NCBI RefSeq assembly: GCF_000425205.1
Contig: NZ_AULI01000001.1
Span: forward strand, 372,001 to 436,000
Origin: Pontibacillus halophilus JSM 076056 = DSM 19796
GTDB lineage: Bacteria > Bacillota > Bacilli > Bacillales > BH030062
DNA: 64,000 nucleotides
Direction of reading: 5' to 3'
Shown: in pieces, positions 53,835 to 63,071 of the stretch
How the letters are laid out: every line of letters begins with the position of its first letter
Numbering within the stretch: the stretch's first letter is position 1
The notes under the pieces: model-generated
Seen by the model: only the letters and a program-made list of their open reading frames with translations
Told to the model about the DNA's origin: nothing
The model's database searches: none
Program-made: the position numbers and the translations under genes

Positions 53835-54617
53835 TTATACCTCCTCTTTTAGCCCCTTCAATATACCGAGTAAGTATAGTATAAACTCTTCAGTCGGCGA
53901 CCCACCTAATTCATCCTCATCAATAACAATACGGTGCCCTTGCGAATATAGCTTTACAGTAACGGTATTCGGAGCTCCAGGTGCATTGTATGGGATTTCA
54001 AATGTTATGTGAGACATTTTTCCATGCTCTCTATAGTCTTCATCAACCTGAGAAGGAAACTGATCATCTGCAGGATCTATTTCGTATGAGACTCTCCTTG
54101 TGCTATCGCCATATCTTTCTATTTTATCCAGTTTAGCAGCAGTCCAATCAAACCTTCCTTGAATCTTTCTTAACAATTCATTATCAAGACGAAAGATCGT
54201 TGCCTCAAATCCCATCTCTTCAATTAGAGATTTCACTTTGCTTTTTGTACCCTCTTCACTTGCAAAATCAAATTTAATAATGAAATCACTTTTTTGAGTT
54301 ATCATCATGAAGGATTTACTATAGTAATGGTGTTGAATTCTCTGAGTAGTGAAATTATCATTTATCATTCTGGCTTCGTTATAGTAACCTAAACTGCCTT
54401 GGGAAGCGCAAAAGCTTTCAACAACTTGTTGGTCGTTTCTTATTTGAAAATTAGGACTTATAAAACCTTCGCCGTTAATCCCGCCTTGGCCATCAATAGG
54501 TGCCCTATTTTCAACCATTCGATTCCTCAATATATCTAAATCCAACTGCCCGTCTTCTGAAAAAAATAAATCTAATTGTTCAGCTGTATTCAGTGTAAAA
54601 AAATTAAAAATGGCCAT
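53835..54617 (-). CDS. Unknown protein, first gene of three-gene module
   Basis: A 260-residue soluble protein starting MAIFNFFTLNTAEQLDLFFSE. It has an N-terminal helical region, then beta-rich segments (KSFMMITQKSDFIIKFDF; MSHITFEIPYNAPGAPNTVTVKLYSQGHRIVID). I cannot assign a family. ATG is preceded by GGGGAGGAACTT. It is two bases from the next gene and has a recognisable promoter at 54665-54692, separate from the restriction operon upstream on the same strand. Confidence 0.65.
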   Translation of the reverse strand: MAIFNFFTLNTAEQLDLFFSEDGQLDLDILRNRMVENRAPIDGQGGINGEGFISPNFQIRNDQQVVESFCASQGSLGYYNEARMINDNFTTQRIQHHYYSKSFMMITQKSDFIIKFDFASEEGTKSKVKSLIEEMGFEATIFRLDNELLRKIQGRFDWTAAKLDKIERYGDSTRRVSYEIDPADDQFPSQVDEDYREHGKMSHITFEIPYNAPGAPNTVTVKLYSQGHRIVIDEDELGGSPTEEFILYLLGILKGLKEEV

Positions 54618-54664
54618 AAGTTCCTCCCCACATTGTAAACAATTTGTTTTTCTTCTTTAATTCA

Positions 54665-54692
54665 AGTATGTCGGTAATATCTGAATTGTCAA
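54665..54692 (-). promoter_or_regulatory. Promoter of the three-gene module
   Basis: Minus strand TTGACA (54692-54687), 16-base spacer, CATACT (54670-54665), about 50 bases before the ATG at 54617. Confidence 0.65.
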
Positions 54693-54695
54693 GAA

Positions 54696-54739
54696 TTATC
54701 TTACTGTTTTCATAATGGTTCAACAAAGCAGTAAGATAA
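54696..54739. repeat. Inverted repeat upstream of the three-gene promoter
   Basis: Perfect 11-bp arms TTATCTTACTG (54696-54706) and CAGTAAGATAA (54729-54739) with a 22-base loop, abutting the -35. Could be an operator or a weak terminator of the restriction operon (no T-run). Confidence 0.55.
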
Positions 54740-54777
54740 ACATTAACACAACTGTTAGAATTCAGTTATTTAGGGCA

Positions 54778-55509
54778 CTAAAGCTCTTTAACTATATCTT
54801 CATCTAATATTTCTTTTCTGGACTCCCAGTCAGGCATCAAAGCATACAACATCTCATAGAATTTATTACTATGATCATTATATTTAAAATGGATAAGCTC
54901 ATGTAAAATAACATAATCTATACAAGTCTTTGGTGCCTTAATCAATTCAGAATTTATTTGTATGATATCTGAATCAACTAATGCAGAGCCCCAACGAGCC
55001 TTCATCGAACGTATTTGTAACATAGGCTTCCCAATTTCATACTTACTAATCTTGGAATGAACCTTTTCCAAAGATTCATGAAATATCCTATCTGCACGTT
55101 TTTTGTACCACTCATCAATAAGGCGCTTTTTTTTAACTACATCATTAGGGTTTTGAACATATAAATGGATAAATCCCCTAAAATACTTAACGCCCTCATC
55201 ACTTTTTTCATCCACTTGCTTCACACGCAATCGATACTGTTTGCCAAGATATTTGTAAGACTCACCGCTCACATATTCGCGTTCACTTTTTCTTTCTGGT
55301 TGCACTTTAGCAAATTCCCTTACGTGCTTTAAAATCCACGGTGCTTTTTTTTTAACCAGACCTTCTATAAAATCGAGTGGAACTCTTTCATTTGCAGATA
55401 CTATTACAGACATATCTGGCTTAATGTTTAAGTTGACATTTTTAACATTCTTCCGTTCAACTTCAAAAACAATTCTTTTATTACCATATTCAATTTGGTG
55501 TATACTCAT
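54778..55509 (-). CDS. M48/YgjP-type (DUF45) metallopeptidase
   Basis: About 242 residues: N-terminal strand-rich domain (NVNLNIKPDMSVIVSANERVP), then MKARWGSAL and the zinc site HELIHFKYNDHSNKFYEML (HExxH plus a third His six residues on), the standard YgjP/SprT-like layout. YgjP-type proteins are frequently encoded beside type I hsd genes; their role there is not established. It follows hsdR by 13 bases. The frame opens with GTG at 55521, but AAGGTG is placed for ATG 55509. Confidence 0.83.
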   Translation of the reverse strand: MSIHQIEYGNKRIVFEVERKNVKNVNLNIKPDMSVIVSANERVPLDFIEGLVKKKAPWILKHVREFAKVQPERKSEREYVSGESYKYLGKQYRLRVKQVDEKSDEGVKYFRGFIHLYVQNPNDVVKKKRLIDEWYKKRADRIFHESLEKVHSKISKYEIGKPMLQIRSMKARWGSALVDSDIIQINSELIKAPKTCIDYVILHELIHFKYNDHSNKFYEMLYALMPDWESRKEILDEDIVKEL

Positions 55510-55522
55510 GTTTGTCAGCACC

Positions 55523-58500
55523 TTAATAACGTCGTAATGCTACAGTTTTAATTTGTTCAATTAACTTATCAATTTGATCAAAATCTAGTTCAATACCCTG
55601 TTTGTCAGCAAACTCATACACTAAATCATCTAATGCTTGTTCAATGCGATTATGAACATCAGTATTATCATGCCAGTCAACTTTAGTGTGCTCACGTATA
55701 ATCCCATCCATATCTAAGGCCAATTCACCAACAAGATCATAAGAAGTTTTTTTCTCATTTATTTCATTAAATGTATCTTTAGTTACACCATAAAAGGCCT
55801 GAGCATTACCATTACCTTTTATATTAGATGGATAATTATCTTCAGAAGCACCTTGACGATATTCTTCTTTCATTTTGTTCATTCTTTGCCAGTATTCTGC
55901 TTCGTTGATTCGCTTTTCTTTATACTCGTCTAAAGCTTGCTGAATACGTTCCGAAAACTTCTTATAATACGCAGGGTTCTCTTCATATTTTTCATTAATA
56001 CTTTTTGTTAAGCGAGTACGAATTGCATCAGCTTTCGCACGTTTGGAGCCTAGACGATCCATTTCTTCTTCAAAACGATCACGATCCAAGATATCAACTG
56101 GATTTGTAATCTGCATCATATCCTCTGAAGAAATGTACTGATCCATTAATTTTTGCATCTTTGCTTCATATTCTTTATGATCAATCGTATCAGAATATCG
56201 CAACTTAACACTTTTCCTTAATTCCTGGAAGAACTTTAAGTCACGTTTGTATTTATTTAGTTCCTCTTGTCCTATTGAATTATAGATTTGTTCAGACTCA
56301 AGGGCGATAGCTACATTACGACCGAACTTACTCAATACATCATAGAAGTCATCTCGTAGCTTTTTATCTTCTAATAAAACCTCATATTCTTCTGTGTCTT
56401 TTTTGTTTTTAATTGGTGAAAATATTTGCCATAGGTCAGAATGATGCTGGCGTATCTTTCCAACAATTTCAACAACATCATGAATAGCACCTTTTAAATC
56501 ATTTGGATCAAAATTTTCTAATCCAGAACCGCTATACATTTCCATTGCATCATCCAACTTCTCTAACAAACCTCGGTAATCAATTATGACACCATAGTCT
56601 TTGCCTTCATATAAACGATTTACACGAGCAATAGCTTGAAGTAAGGTATGCTCTTTCATAGGTTTATCAATATAAAGAACAGATGCTTTTGGTGCGTCAA
56701 AACCAGTTAACAGTTTATCGACTACAATCAGTATATCGATATCATCTCCATTAACAAATTCATCTTTAATTGCATCTTCATATTTATCCGCATCACCATA
56801 ACGATCCATCATTCGCTTCCAAAATTGCTGTATCTTATCTTTAGAAGCAACATCAACCGCTTCATGTCCTTCTCTTTGGTCTGGTGGAGAAACTACAACA
56901 GCACAGTTTAAGTCTTCCAATTCTTCAAATGCTTCCAAATAACGGATTGCTTCTATTTTACTGTTCGTTGCTAGCATCGCCTTAAAGTTAGAGCCTTGTG
57001 TTTTATAGTTATCCAAGAAGTGATTATTAATATCAAATGCAATGGTTTTTAATCGTTGATCTGAAGATGCAATTCGTTCAAACTTACTCCATTTCTTCAT
57101 TACTTGATCTTTTTGCTCATCATTTAGATGGCGTGTAATCATTTCTAATCGATTATCAATTGCTTTTTGATTTACTGTCTGTTCAACCATTCTCCCTTCA
57201 TACAATAAAGGTAAAATAGCCTTATCAGCTACACCGTCTGCAATAGTATATTGGTGAATCAGTTTTCCGAACCGAATCATTGTATTCTTCTCTTTTTTCA
57301 TTAAAGGTGTACCGGTAAATCCAAGGTAAGAAGCATTTGGAAATACTTTCTTCATCTTGATGTTCAGTTCTCCATATTGTGTACGGTGACTTTCATCAAC
57401 TAAAATAAAAATATCCTTTGATTCTATCGGATCTTGTTTTTTTGATGCTGTGTCAAACTTGTGCACTAGAGTTGTGACAACATCAGCATTATTATCATTA
57501 ATTAGATTGATAAGGTGCTTACCTGTGGATGCCCGACTCGCTTTAAGTCTTGAATGATTAAACGTTTTATGAATTTGTTTATCTAACTCAACTCTATCCG
57601 TTACGACAACAACCTTTGGACTATATTCCCAAAGTTCAGATAAAATATATTTAGCTAACATGACCATTGTAAGTGATTTCCCGGAACCTTGTGTATGCCA
57701 AATAACACCTGATTGGCGATTTCCATTTTCGTCACGTTGTTCAATAGTTTTTATGATCTCTTTTATAGCAAAAAATTGTTGGTAACGTGCTACCTTCTTA
57801 ACATCTTTATCAAACAATAGAAAGTAACGTGTAGTATCTAATAAACGTTCTGGATGAAATAGAGATATTATATTTTTGTCTTGTACTGTAGGTATCCGAT
57901 CCGAAACAACCTGATTTAATTGATTTTGTAACCAGTTAACATCTTGCTCTTTCCACACAGACCAAAACTTCTTTGGTGTATTACAAGTAGCATATTTCGT
58001 TTCATTTTTATTCGTTGACATAACCAACTGAACAAACTTAAACAAATGCGGCGCATAGTCTTTACCTTGATTACGAATCATTTGGCTAATACCTTGTTCC
58101 ATTGAAATGGATGCCCGCTTACACTCAATTACAGCAAAGGGGATACCATTTACAAATAAAACAATGTCAGGGCGAATAGTATCTTTGCCATCTTGTCTTT
58201 CAACGGAAAACTCCTCAACTATGTGAAACACATTTTTATTAATATTCTCCCAATCAATGTATTGAATCGAAAATGATTTTCTTGATCCATCCGATAGATT
58301 TTCTGTGTAACTTCTACCCAGCATTATAGATTCATAAATTTTTTCATTAGTTTTTACTAGTCCATCTGTTAAGGATTCGTCTAAATCACGGATAGCTTGC
58401 TGTATATTCCCTTCACTAAAAGAATGTGTAATACCTTTATATTCATAATCATTAAGCTCCCGTAATTTTTGTTCTAAGACATCTTTTAATAATACATTAT

Positions 58501-58621
58501 AAAGGTTTCCCCTCATGCGTTCCGCTTCTTCTGAAGGAAGTTGATTATAGCCTAGCCCCTTTAGAACCTTAACTGCAGGAGTTTGACTTATTGTCATTTC
58601 ATCATAACGATTACTTTGCAC
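55523..58621 (-). CDS. hsdR: Type I restriction enzyme R subunit
   Basis: A 1032-residue HsdR. N-terminal nuclease motif: RPDIVLFVNGIPFAVIECKRA (PD-ExK). Translocase: HTQGSGKSLTMVMLAKYI (Walker A), VVVTDRVELDKQ (Ia), ILVDESHRTQYG (DEAH-type Walker B), LGFTGTPL (III), LIVVDKLLTGFDAP and AIARVNR (V-VI). C-terminal helical region binds the methylase. It translocates DNA and cuts it far from unmethylated sites. GTG start follows GGAGGTGGGAAA. Length is typical; no frameshift is seen. Confidence 0.94.
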   Translation of the reverse strand: MQSNRYDEMTISQTPAVKVLKGLGYNQLPSEEAERMRGNLYNVLLKDVLEQKLRELNDYEYKGITHSFSEGNIQQAIRDLDESLTDGLVKTNEKIYESIMLGRSYTENLSDGSRKSFSIQYIDWENINKNVFHIVEEFSVERQDGKDTIRPDIVLFVNGIPFAVIECKRASISMEQGISQMIRNQGKDYAPHLFKFVQLVMSTNKNETKYATCNTPKKFWSVWKEQDVNWLQNQLNQVVSDRIPTVQDKNIISLFHPERLLDTTRYFLLFDKDVKKVARYQQFFAIKEIIKTIEQRDENGNRQSGVIWHTQGSGKSLTMVMLAKYILSELWEYSPKVVVVTDRVELDKQIHKTFNHSRLKASRASTGKHLINLINDNNADVVTTLVHKFDTASKKQDPIESKDIFILVDESHRTQYGELNIKMKKVFPNASYLGFTGTPLMKKEKNTMIRFGKLIHQYTIADGVADKAILPLLYEGRMVEQTVNQKAIDNRLEMITRHLNDEQKDQVMKKWSKFERIASSDQRLKTIAFDINNHFLDNYKTQGSNFKAMLATNSKIEAIRYLEAFEELEDLNCAVVVSPPDQREGHEAVDVASKDKIQQFWKRMMDRYGDADKYEDAIKDEFVNGDDIDILIVVDKLLTGFDAPKASVLYIDKPMKEHTLLQAIARVNRLYEGKDYGVIIDYRGLLEKLDDAMEMYSGSGLENFDPNDLKGAIHDVVEIVGKIRQHHSDLWQIFSPIKNKKDTEEYEVLLEDKKLRDDFYDVLSKFGRNVAIALESEQIYNSIGQEELNKYKRDLKFFQELRKSVKLRYSDTIDHKEYEAKMQKLMDQYISSEDMMQITNPVDILDRDRFEEEMDRLGSKRAKADAIRTRLTKSINEKYEENPAYYKKFSERIQQALDEYKEKRINEAEYWQRMNKMKEEYRQGASEDNYPSNIKGNGNAQAFYGVTKDTFNEINEKKTSYDLVGELALDMDGIIREHTKVDWHDNTDVHNRIEQALDDLVYEFADKQGIELDFDQIDKLIEQIKTVALRRY

Positions 58622-58664
58622 TTTCCCACCTCCGCTGTAATAAAAGAAAATCAGGTAAAAGATG

Positions 58665-59894
58665 TCATACCTTTACCCGAATCTTTCCTGTTAGTAATAA
58701 TTGAACTAGACCGTTTTTTTGTTTTTTTAACTGGTCAATATTTTGTAAAAGTAACTCAATATTCTCATCTATTTTAGAAAGAATTTCTGCAATTGCTACT
58801 TGTTCATCATAAGGGGGTAACTTAACTTTGAAGTTTTCAAAAGTTTTTTTATTAATTATTGCTGTTGCACTTCTGCCTGCAAATGACTCCAACCGTTTTG
58901 TATCCTTTTCCAATTTATAATATAAGAACTCGTTAGAATGGTGCTCGCTAGGAAAAACAGCATTTATCTGCTGGTTGCAACTGCCATCATTTCTAATAAT
59001 AGCATTTTTCCCTATACTTGCTATGCATGTTACTAATAGGCTTCCTTTTGGAACGTAACGACCTTTCTCTAGTCCTTTTTGTGTTAAATATCTTTCGCCT
59101 TTTGTTACATATTTAGAGTCACTTATATCAGTAGGCGTTATCCAAGGATAATGTCCTCCTTCGTAATATTCTTTATTTTTTGTACTCGGTGTGTTACCTG
59201 TTACCACTTTACTTAGTTCTTTTATCTTAAATTCTTTCCAATCACCATGAAAACCTGGTAATCGAACTTCAGAAGTAAGTAACTTTTGGATCAAACCTCT
59301 TTTTTGCTCCTTTCTCTGATCAACTAGCTGTTCTTTTAATTCAATGGCCTTATCCCAAGTTGAGAGTATATCTGCTATTTTTTTTTGTTCTTCGATTGCT
59401 GGGACTGGTACAACTGTTTCTCTAACCTGCTTCAAACTTATTTGAGGATATGCTAAACCTGTCTTAATTAAGTTATAATATCTACGTATTTCTTTTCTAT
59501 TTAACCAATGATAAATAAATTTCGGATGAACTTTTTGATTTTCAATTGAAATTTTTGCGAGATGTTGGTTTATGTTCGCCTCTTCAATATCCTCAGGGAT
59601 AATAGCTACTCGACCAAGATCTCCAGTAATTGACATAACAATGTCACCTGAATTAATTTTGGATCTTTTCAGGTAATTATGTGCTTCCTCTGATATATAA
59701 TTATATTCTCCGTACCTGAATTTCCCATTTTTAACACAGTCACTCTTAAATAGAAATATACCATGTTCTACCCATGGGAAACCGTATGTTGTTGGGGTAG
59801 CACCCTTAGTAATAAGTGTAGCAATGTCTTTAAGGTAGATAGTATCCCACTCTTTTGGAATTTGACCTATCATTTTTATAGTTTTAAATTGCAT
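58665..59894 (-). CDS. hsdS: Type I restriction-modification specificity subunit, full length
   Basis: A ~409-residue HsdS with two target-recognition domains (~10-160 and ~205-350) each followed by a conserved helix (EEQKKIADILSTWDKAIELKEQL and DEQVAIAEILSKIDENIELLLQN). The two domains differ, so the recognition site should be asymmetric and bipartite. It gives the complex its DNA specificity. AGGTG lies before ATG 59894; a GTG three codons upstream is an alternative. Immediately follows hsdM. A second, half-size S gene precedes hsdM. Confidence 0.92.
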   Translation of the reverse strand: MQFKTIKMIGQIPKEWDTIYLKDIATLITKGATPTTYGFPWVEHGIFLFKSDCVKNGKFRYGEYNYISEEAHNYLKRSKINSGDIVMSITGDLGRVAIIPEDIEEANINQHLAKISIENQKVHPKFIYHWLNRKEIRRYYNLIKTGLAYPQISLKQVRETVVPVPAIEEQKKIADILSTWDKAIELKEQLVDQRKEQKRGLIQKLLTSEVRLPGFHGDWKEFKIKELSKVVTGNTPSTKNKEYYEGGHYPWITPTDISDSKYVTKGERYLTQKGLEKGRYVPKGSLLVTCIASIGKNAIIRNDGSCNQQINAVFPSEHHSNEFLYYKLEKDTKRLESFAGRSATAIINKKTFENFKVKLPPYDEQVAIAEILSKIDENIELLLQNIDQLKKQKNGLVQLLLTGKIRVKV

Positions 59895-59903
59895 TATTAA
59901 CAC

Positions 59904-61433
59904 CTACAATCCAAGATTCTTTAAATATTGTTCCATTTGCTGTTCTACGCCTTGAAGTTCCGACTTAATATCACTAATATTTTTCTTTACATCTTCCATG
60001 TTGATGGATTCTTCTTCTTCAAACGTATCAACATAACGTGGAATATTAAGGTTATAGTCGTTATCCTTGATTTCACTCATTGTTGCCAGATATGAATACT
60101 TATCAATTGTTTCATAATTTAGGTACGTTTCAACTATTTTTTCAATATCCCGTTCCCGTAATTTATTCTGGTTCTTACCTTTTTCATAGTTGCCTTCTCC
60201 AGATGCATCAATGAATAATACATTGTCTCGCTTACGATTCTTTTGGAATACCATAATACAAGCTGGAATTCCTGTTCCAAAGAATAACCCTTCAGGCACT
60301 CCTATTACAGCATCTAATAGGTTCATTTCTATTATCTGTTTTCGTATTTTCCCTTCGCTGGATCCTCTAAATAGAACACCATGAGGTAATATTGTCGCCA
60401 TCCGACCTTCTTCAGCCAATGAATGTAACATGTGCTGAACAAAAGCATAGTCTCCTTTAGAGCTTGGAGGAACTCCCCAATCAAAACGACGATAAGGGTC
60501 TAAAGAAGCATCCATTTTGAATTTTTTATCATTTGTTGTATCATCAGCAAAACCCATTGCCCACTTATCCAAAGAGAATGGAGGATTAGCCACAATTCTC
60601 TGGAATTTCATTAATTTATCATCTTCTAAATGAAGAGGATTAGCTAATGTATCTCCCCACTCTAACTTAGCATCATCGATACCATGTAAGTACATGTTCA
60701 TTATTGCTAAGGAATGTGTCTGACCATTACGTTCTTGACCATATATTTGCACCTTTTTATTTGGTACTTGATTAGCAACTTTAATTAATAATGAACCAGA
60801 TCCGCATGTTGGATCGTAGATTCGGTCATTTTCTTCAGGTTTCACTAGGCGTGCTAGTAATTCAGAAACCATAGAAGGTGTAAAGAATTCTCCACCTTTT
60901 TTACCTGCGTCACTTGCAAAACGTTCAATCATATATTGATAGGAATCTCCAATTACATCTTCACTACCAACAACAGATGGTTTTAATGTTAATCTATTAA
61001 AATCCTCTAATACGGAACGTAACATAGAGTTACGGTCTTTTGCCTTTCCTAACACTGACTCAGAGTTAAAGTCAATGTTACGGAATACACCTCGTAACTT
61101 GCCAGTGTTCTCATTTTCTAATTTCTCTAATGCCTTATTAATAATTTCACCGATTTCTGGATCATTACGTTTACTATATAAGAAATCAAAGGTTGCATCT
61201 TCTTCTAATACAAAACGTTCACGAGATAAAGCGCGTTGTATTCGTCGCTCATCTCCATCATATCTTTTTGTGTACTCTTCCAAGTGCTCTTTATAAGCAT
61301 CACTAATATACTTCATGAACAACATGGTCAGTATGTAATCCTTATAAATACTTGAATCTATTTTTCCTCTAAACGTATCTGCCGCTTGCCACAAAACTGC
61401 ATTAATATCTTGTTGTGTTACTTTCTCACTCAT
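59904..61433 (-). CDS. hsdM: Type I restriction-modification DNA methyltransferase subunit
   Basis: A ~509-residue N6-adenine methyltransferase: helical N-terminal domain (MSEKVTQQDINAVLW), AdoMet motif DPTCGSGSLLIKV, and catalytic NPPF (IVANPPFSLDKW), between GGEFFTPSMVSELL and PHGVLFRGSSE. With two M per S it methylates host DNA and forms the core of the restriction complex. Frame opens at 61448, but GGGAGG precedes ATG 61433 at 8 bases. Lies between the two hsdS genes. Confidence 0.94.
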   Translation of the reverse strand: MSEKVTQQDINAVLWQAADTFRGKIDSSIYKDYILTMLFMKYISDAYKEHLEEYTKRYDGDERRIQRALSRERFVLEEDATFDFLYSKRNDPEIGEIINKALEKLENENTGKLRGVFRNIDFNSESVLGKAKDRNSMLRSVLEDFNRLTLKPSVVGSEDVIGDSYQYMIERFASDAGKKGGEFFTPSMVSELLARLVKPEENDRIYDPTCGSGSLLIKVANQVPNKKVQIYGQERNGQTHSLAIMNMYLHGIDDAKLEWGDTLANPLHLEDDKLMKFQRIVANPPFSLDKWAMGFADDTTNDKKFKMDASLDPYRRFDWGVPPSSKGDYAFVQHMLHSLAEEGRMATILPHGVLFRGSSEGKIRKQIIEMNLLDAVIGVPEGLFFGTGIPACIMVFQKNRKRDNVLFIDASGEGNYEKGKNQNKLRERDIEKIVETYLNYETIDKYSYLATMSEIKDNDYNLNIPRYVDTFEEEESINMEDVKKNISDIKSELQGVEQQMEQYLKNLGL

Positions 61434-61447
61434 TAAAATTCCTCCCA

Positions 61448-62023
61448 TTATCCTTGTAATATTTGTTGAGAAACACCTTTAAACCAATCCTCTTTTTCCA
61501 TGATTAACTTCTGATAAAGTCTTTTTTCTTTACGATGAAGACTTAACATCTTAATCAATGCTTCTTGATTATCCAGTGATAGCATTTTTATAGAAATAGT
61601 TTTTAACACATTTTTGTTCGTGCTAAGAATCCGTGTACCTGATTGTGACTTTGCTAACTCCCGCTTAATAGAATCCCTGTTTAAATACCAAGCAATATAT
61701 CCAGGCAACACTTGAGCATTTTTCACTTTAATTAATACAAAATTAGATGGAACCAAGAGATTAGCCTGGTCTTTACTTATGTAAACAGCAGTATTTGGAT
61801 CAGATAACCGCATCACAATATCGCCTTCTTCAGTAAAATAACGTGGACTTAGTTCGTCATTACTGTGAAACACATCAAAGGGGTGATCGTTAAATGTTCC
61901 GTCTTCTTCAATATTTCTTAATGTTAATAAGCGATATGTAGCTTTTACTTTAAAATCCACTTCCGCTTTTTTCCTTGTTAGAACTAAACCAGTCTTGATC
62001 TCTGCAATATCCTCAAGTTTCAT
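61448..62023 (-). CDS. Half-size HsdS-like protein (single recognition domain)
   Basis: A 191-residue protein starting MKLEDIAEIKTGLVLTRKKA, the start of an HsdS recognition domain, with YRLLTLRNIEEDG, PRYFTEEGDIVMRLSDPN, LPGYIAWYLNRDSIKREL and a C-terminal helix (NQEALIKMLSLHRKEKRLYQKL). It holds one recognition domain and one helix, about half of a usual S subunit. Its TAA overlaps the beginning of the hsdM leader. It may dimerise to give a palindromic specificity or regulate; it could also be a remnant. First gene of the hsd operon. Confidence 0.78.
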   Translation of the reverse strand: MKLEDIAEIKTGLVLTRKKAEVDFKVKATYRLLTLRNIEEDGTFNDHPFDVFHSNDELSPRYFTEEGDIVMRLSDPNTAVYISKDQANLLVPSNFVLIKVKNAQVLPGYIAWYLNRDSIKRELAKSQSGTRILSTNKNVLKTISIKMLSLDNQEALIKMLSLHRKEKRLYQKLIMEKEDWFKGVSQQILQG

Positions 62024-62075
62024 TTTACACCCACTTCCATTTTGTTATATTCAATATTTAACAAGTGTTATATAT

Positions 62076-62104
62076 AACTTATAACATATTTTTTTATGTG
62101 TCAA
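62076..62104 (-). promoter_or_regulatory. Possible hsd operon promoter
   Basis: Minus strand TTGACA (62104-62099) with TATAAG/TAAGTT at a 15-17-base spacing; a GTTATATATAAC palindrome (about 62067-62078) overlaps the -10 side. About 55-80 bases before the first hsd gene. Confidence 0.4.
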
Positions 62105-62211
62105 ACGTTGATTTTAGCCGATATGACTAAAAAATAATATACAAATTCTCTGAGTACCTGCATGTATATATGAAAAGGGGTACCCATCCGTTTCATGCCC
62201 CACCCCTCTAT

Positions 62212-62257
62212 ATAAGACCGTCATTTATCCATTAGCGATAGATGATGGTCTTTTTTG
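62212..62257 (+). terminator. Orphan plus-strand terminator
   Basis: Stem AAGACCGTCAT (62214-62224) / ATGATGGTCTT (62242-62252), one wobble pair, inner ATC/GAT, followed by TTTTTT. No plus-strand gene precedes it in the ~190 bases after the hsd operon start, so it may end an untranslated transcript or insulate the next genes. Confidence 0.65.
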
Positions 62258-62314
62258 TATTTACAGAGACGACTTGCGTGGTGAGAGGAGCGCATTTGAA
62301 AGGAGGTGATGTAA

Positions 62315-62513
62315 ATGAATCACACTATCAACAGTCTTAGTAGAAGCCAAGAAATTAGATAAGTGGGTTGCTGCTAAATATCTAGTGGAGTATGGGATCT
62401 GTGAAGTTGGTCTGATGCAGCTCGAAGACGACGGGTTGTTATTAGTCAGTGATCGGAGAGATGAAGGAAAAGTATTGGAGCTGACATTGAAAGGTTATCA
62501 CCACTTTAAGTAA
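62315..62513 (+). pseudogene. Small gene with an apparent +1 frame disruption
   Basis: AAAGGAGGTGATGTAA precedes ATG 62315, but this frame stops after 14 codons. One base shifted, a frame from about 62319 runs to TAA 62513 and is clearly protein-like (VEAKKLDKWVAAKYL, EYGICEVGLMQLEDDGLLLV, GKVLELTLKGYHHFK). Either a base was lost or gained near 62325-62345, or translation shifts at CTTAGTA (62335-62341). No family recognised; phage-like small protein by context. Confidence 0.5.
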
Positions 62514-62533
62514 TAAAACTAGGAGGAGAGAGT

Positions 62534-63046
62534 ATGAAGATGAAATTCAGAAGATACCAAACCCAAGATTCTTTTGAAAACGGTAAAGATTTATCAAGAA
62601 AAGAGGTAGATGAGCTTCTACTTTCATTAAAGCAACAGCTTGAAGAAGTAGACGAAGAAATCCTTCTCATTGTCGAAAGAAACGATTACGTTCAGCTAGT
62701 TCAATTGCTCAAAAGACGCAAACAACTATATAACCTAATAACTGCTGTAGAAGCTTCACATAAAGATGATGATCAATCACAGTCAAACAAAAAAGGATTG
62801 CATGAGTACCTGAAAGACAGTGCTACTTTCACATCGGCAAAAGGTGAGGAGATGATCAATAAATGGTGTGAAGCGATGGATAAATTCAATGATGGGTCAC
62901 AACAGTCGTTATCAAATACCGTTGAATGGTCACATTCCATGTTTTCTAAAGGTAATCAACTTCAACATCAAATCGGCAGTTCGGTGGTTCGACAAACCGC
63001 CAGAAACCTAAACATTCTTGCACACATGGTTCACAAAAAATCTTAA
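62534..63046 (+). CDS. Unknown protein of the right-edge mobile-type cluster
   Basis: A 170-residue, charged, mostly helical protein starting MKMKFRRYQTQDSFEN, with a coiled-coil-like stretch (EVDELLLSLKQQLEEVDEEILLIVER) and a C-terminal helical half. No signal or membrane segment. ATG follows CTAGGAGGAGAGAGT. I do not recognise the family. It sits in a plus-strand series of small genes with phage/plasmid-style ribosome-binding sites. Confidence 0.6.
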   Translation: MKMKFRRYQTQDSFENGKDLSRKEVDELLLSLKQQLEEVDEEILLIVERNDYVQLVQLLKRRKQLYNLITAVEASHKDDDQSQSNKKGLHEYLKDSATFTSAKGEEMINKWCEAMDKFNDGSQQSLSNTVEWSHSMFSKGNQLQHQIGSSVVRQTARNLNILAHMVHKKS

Positions 63047-63071
63047 GTCATTGAAAGGAGGTGAAATCAGT

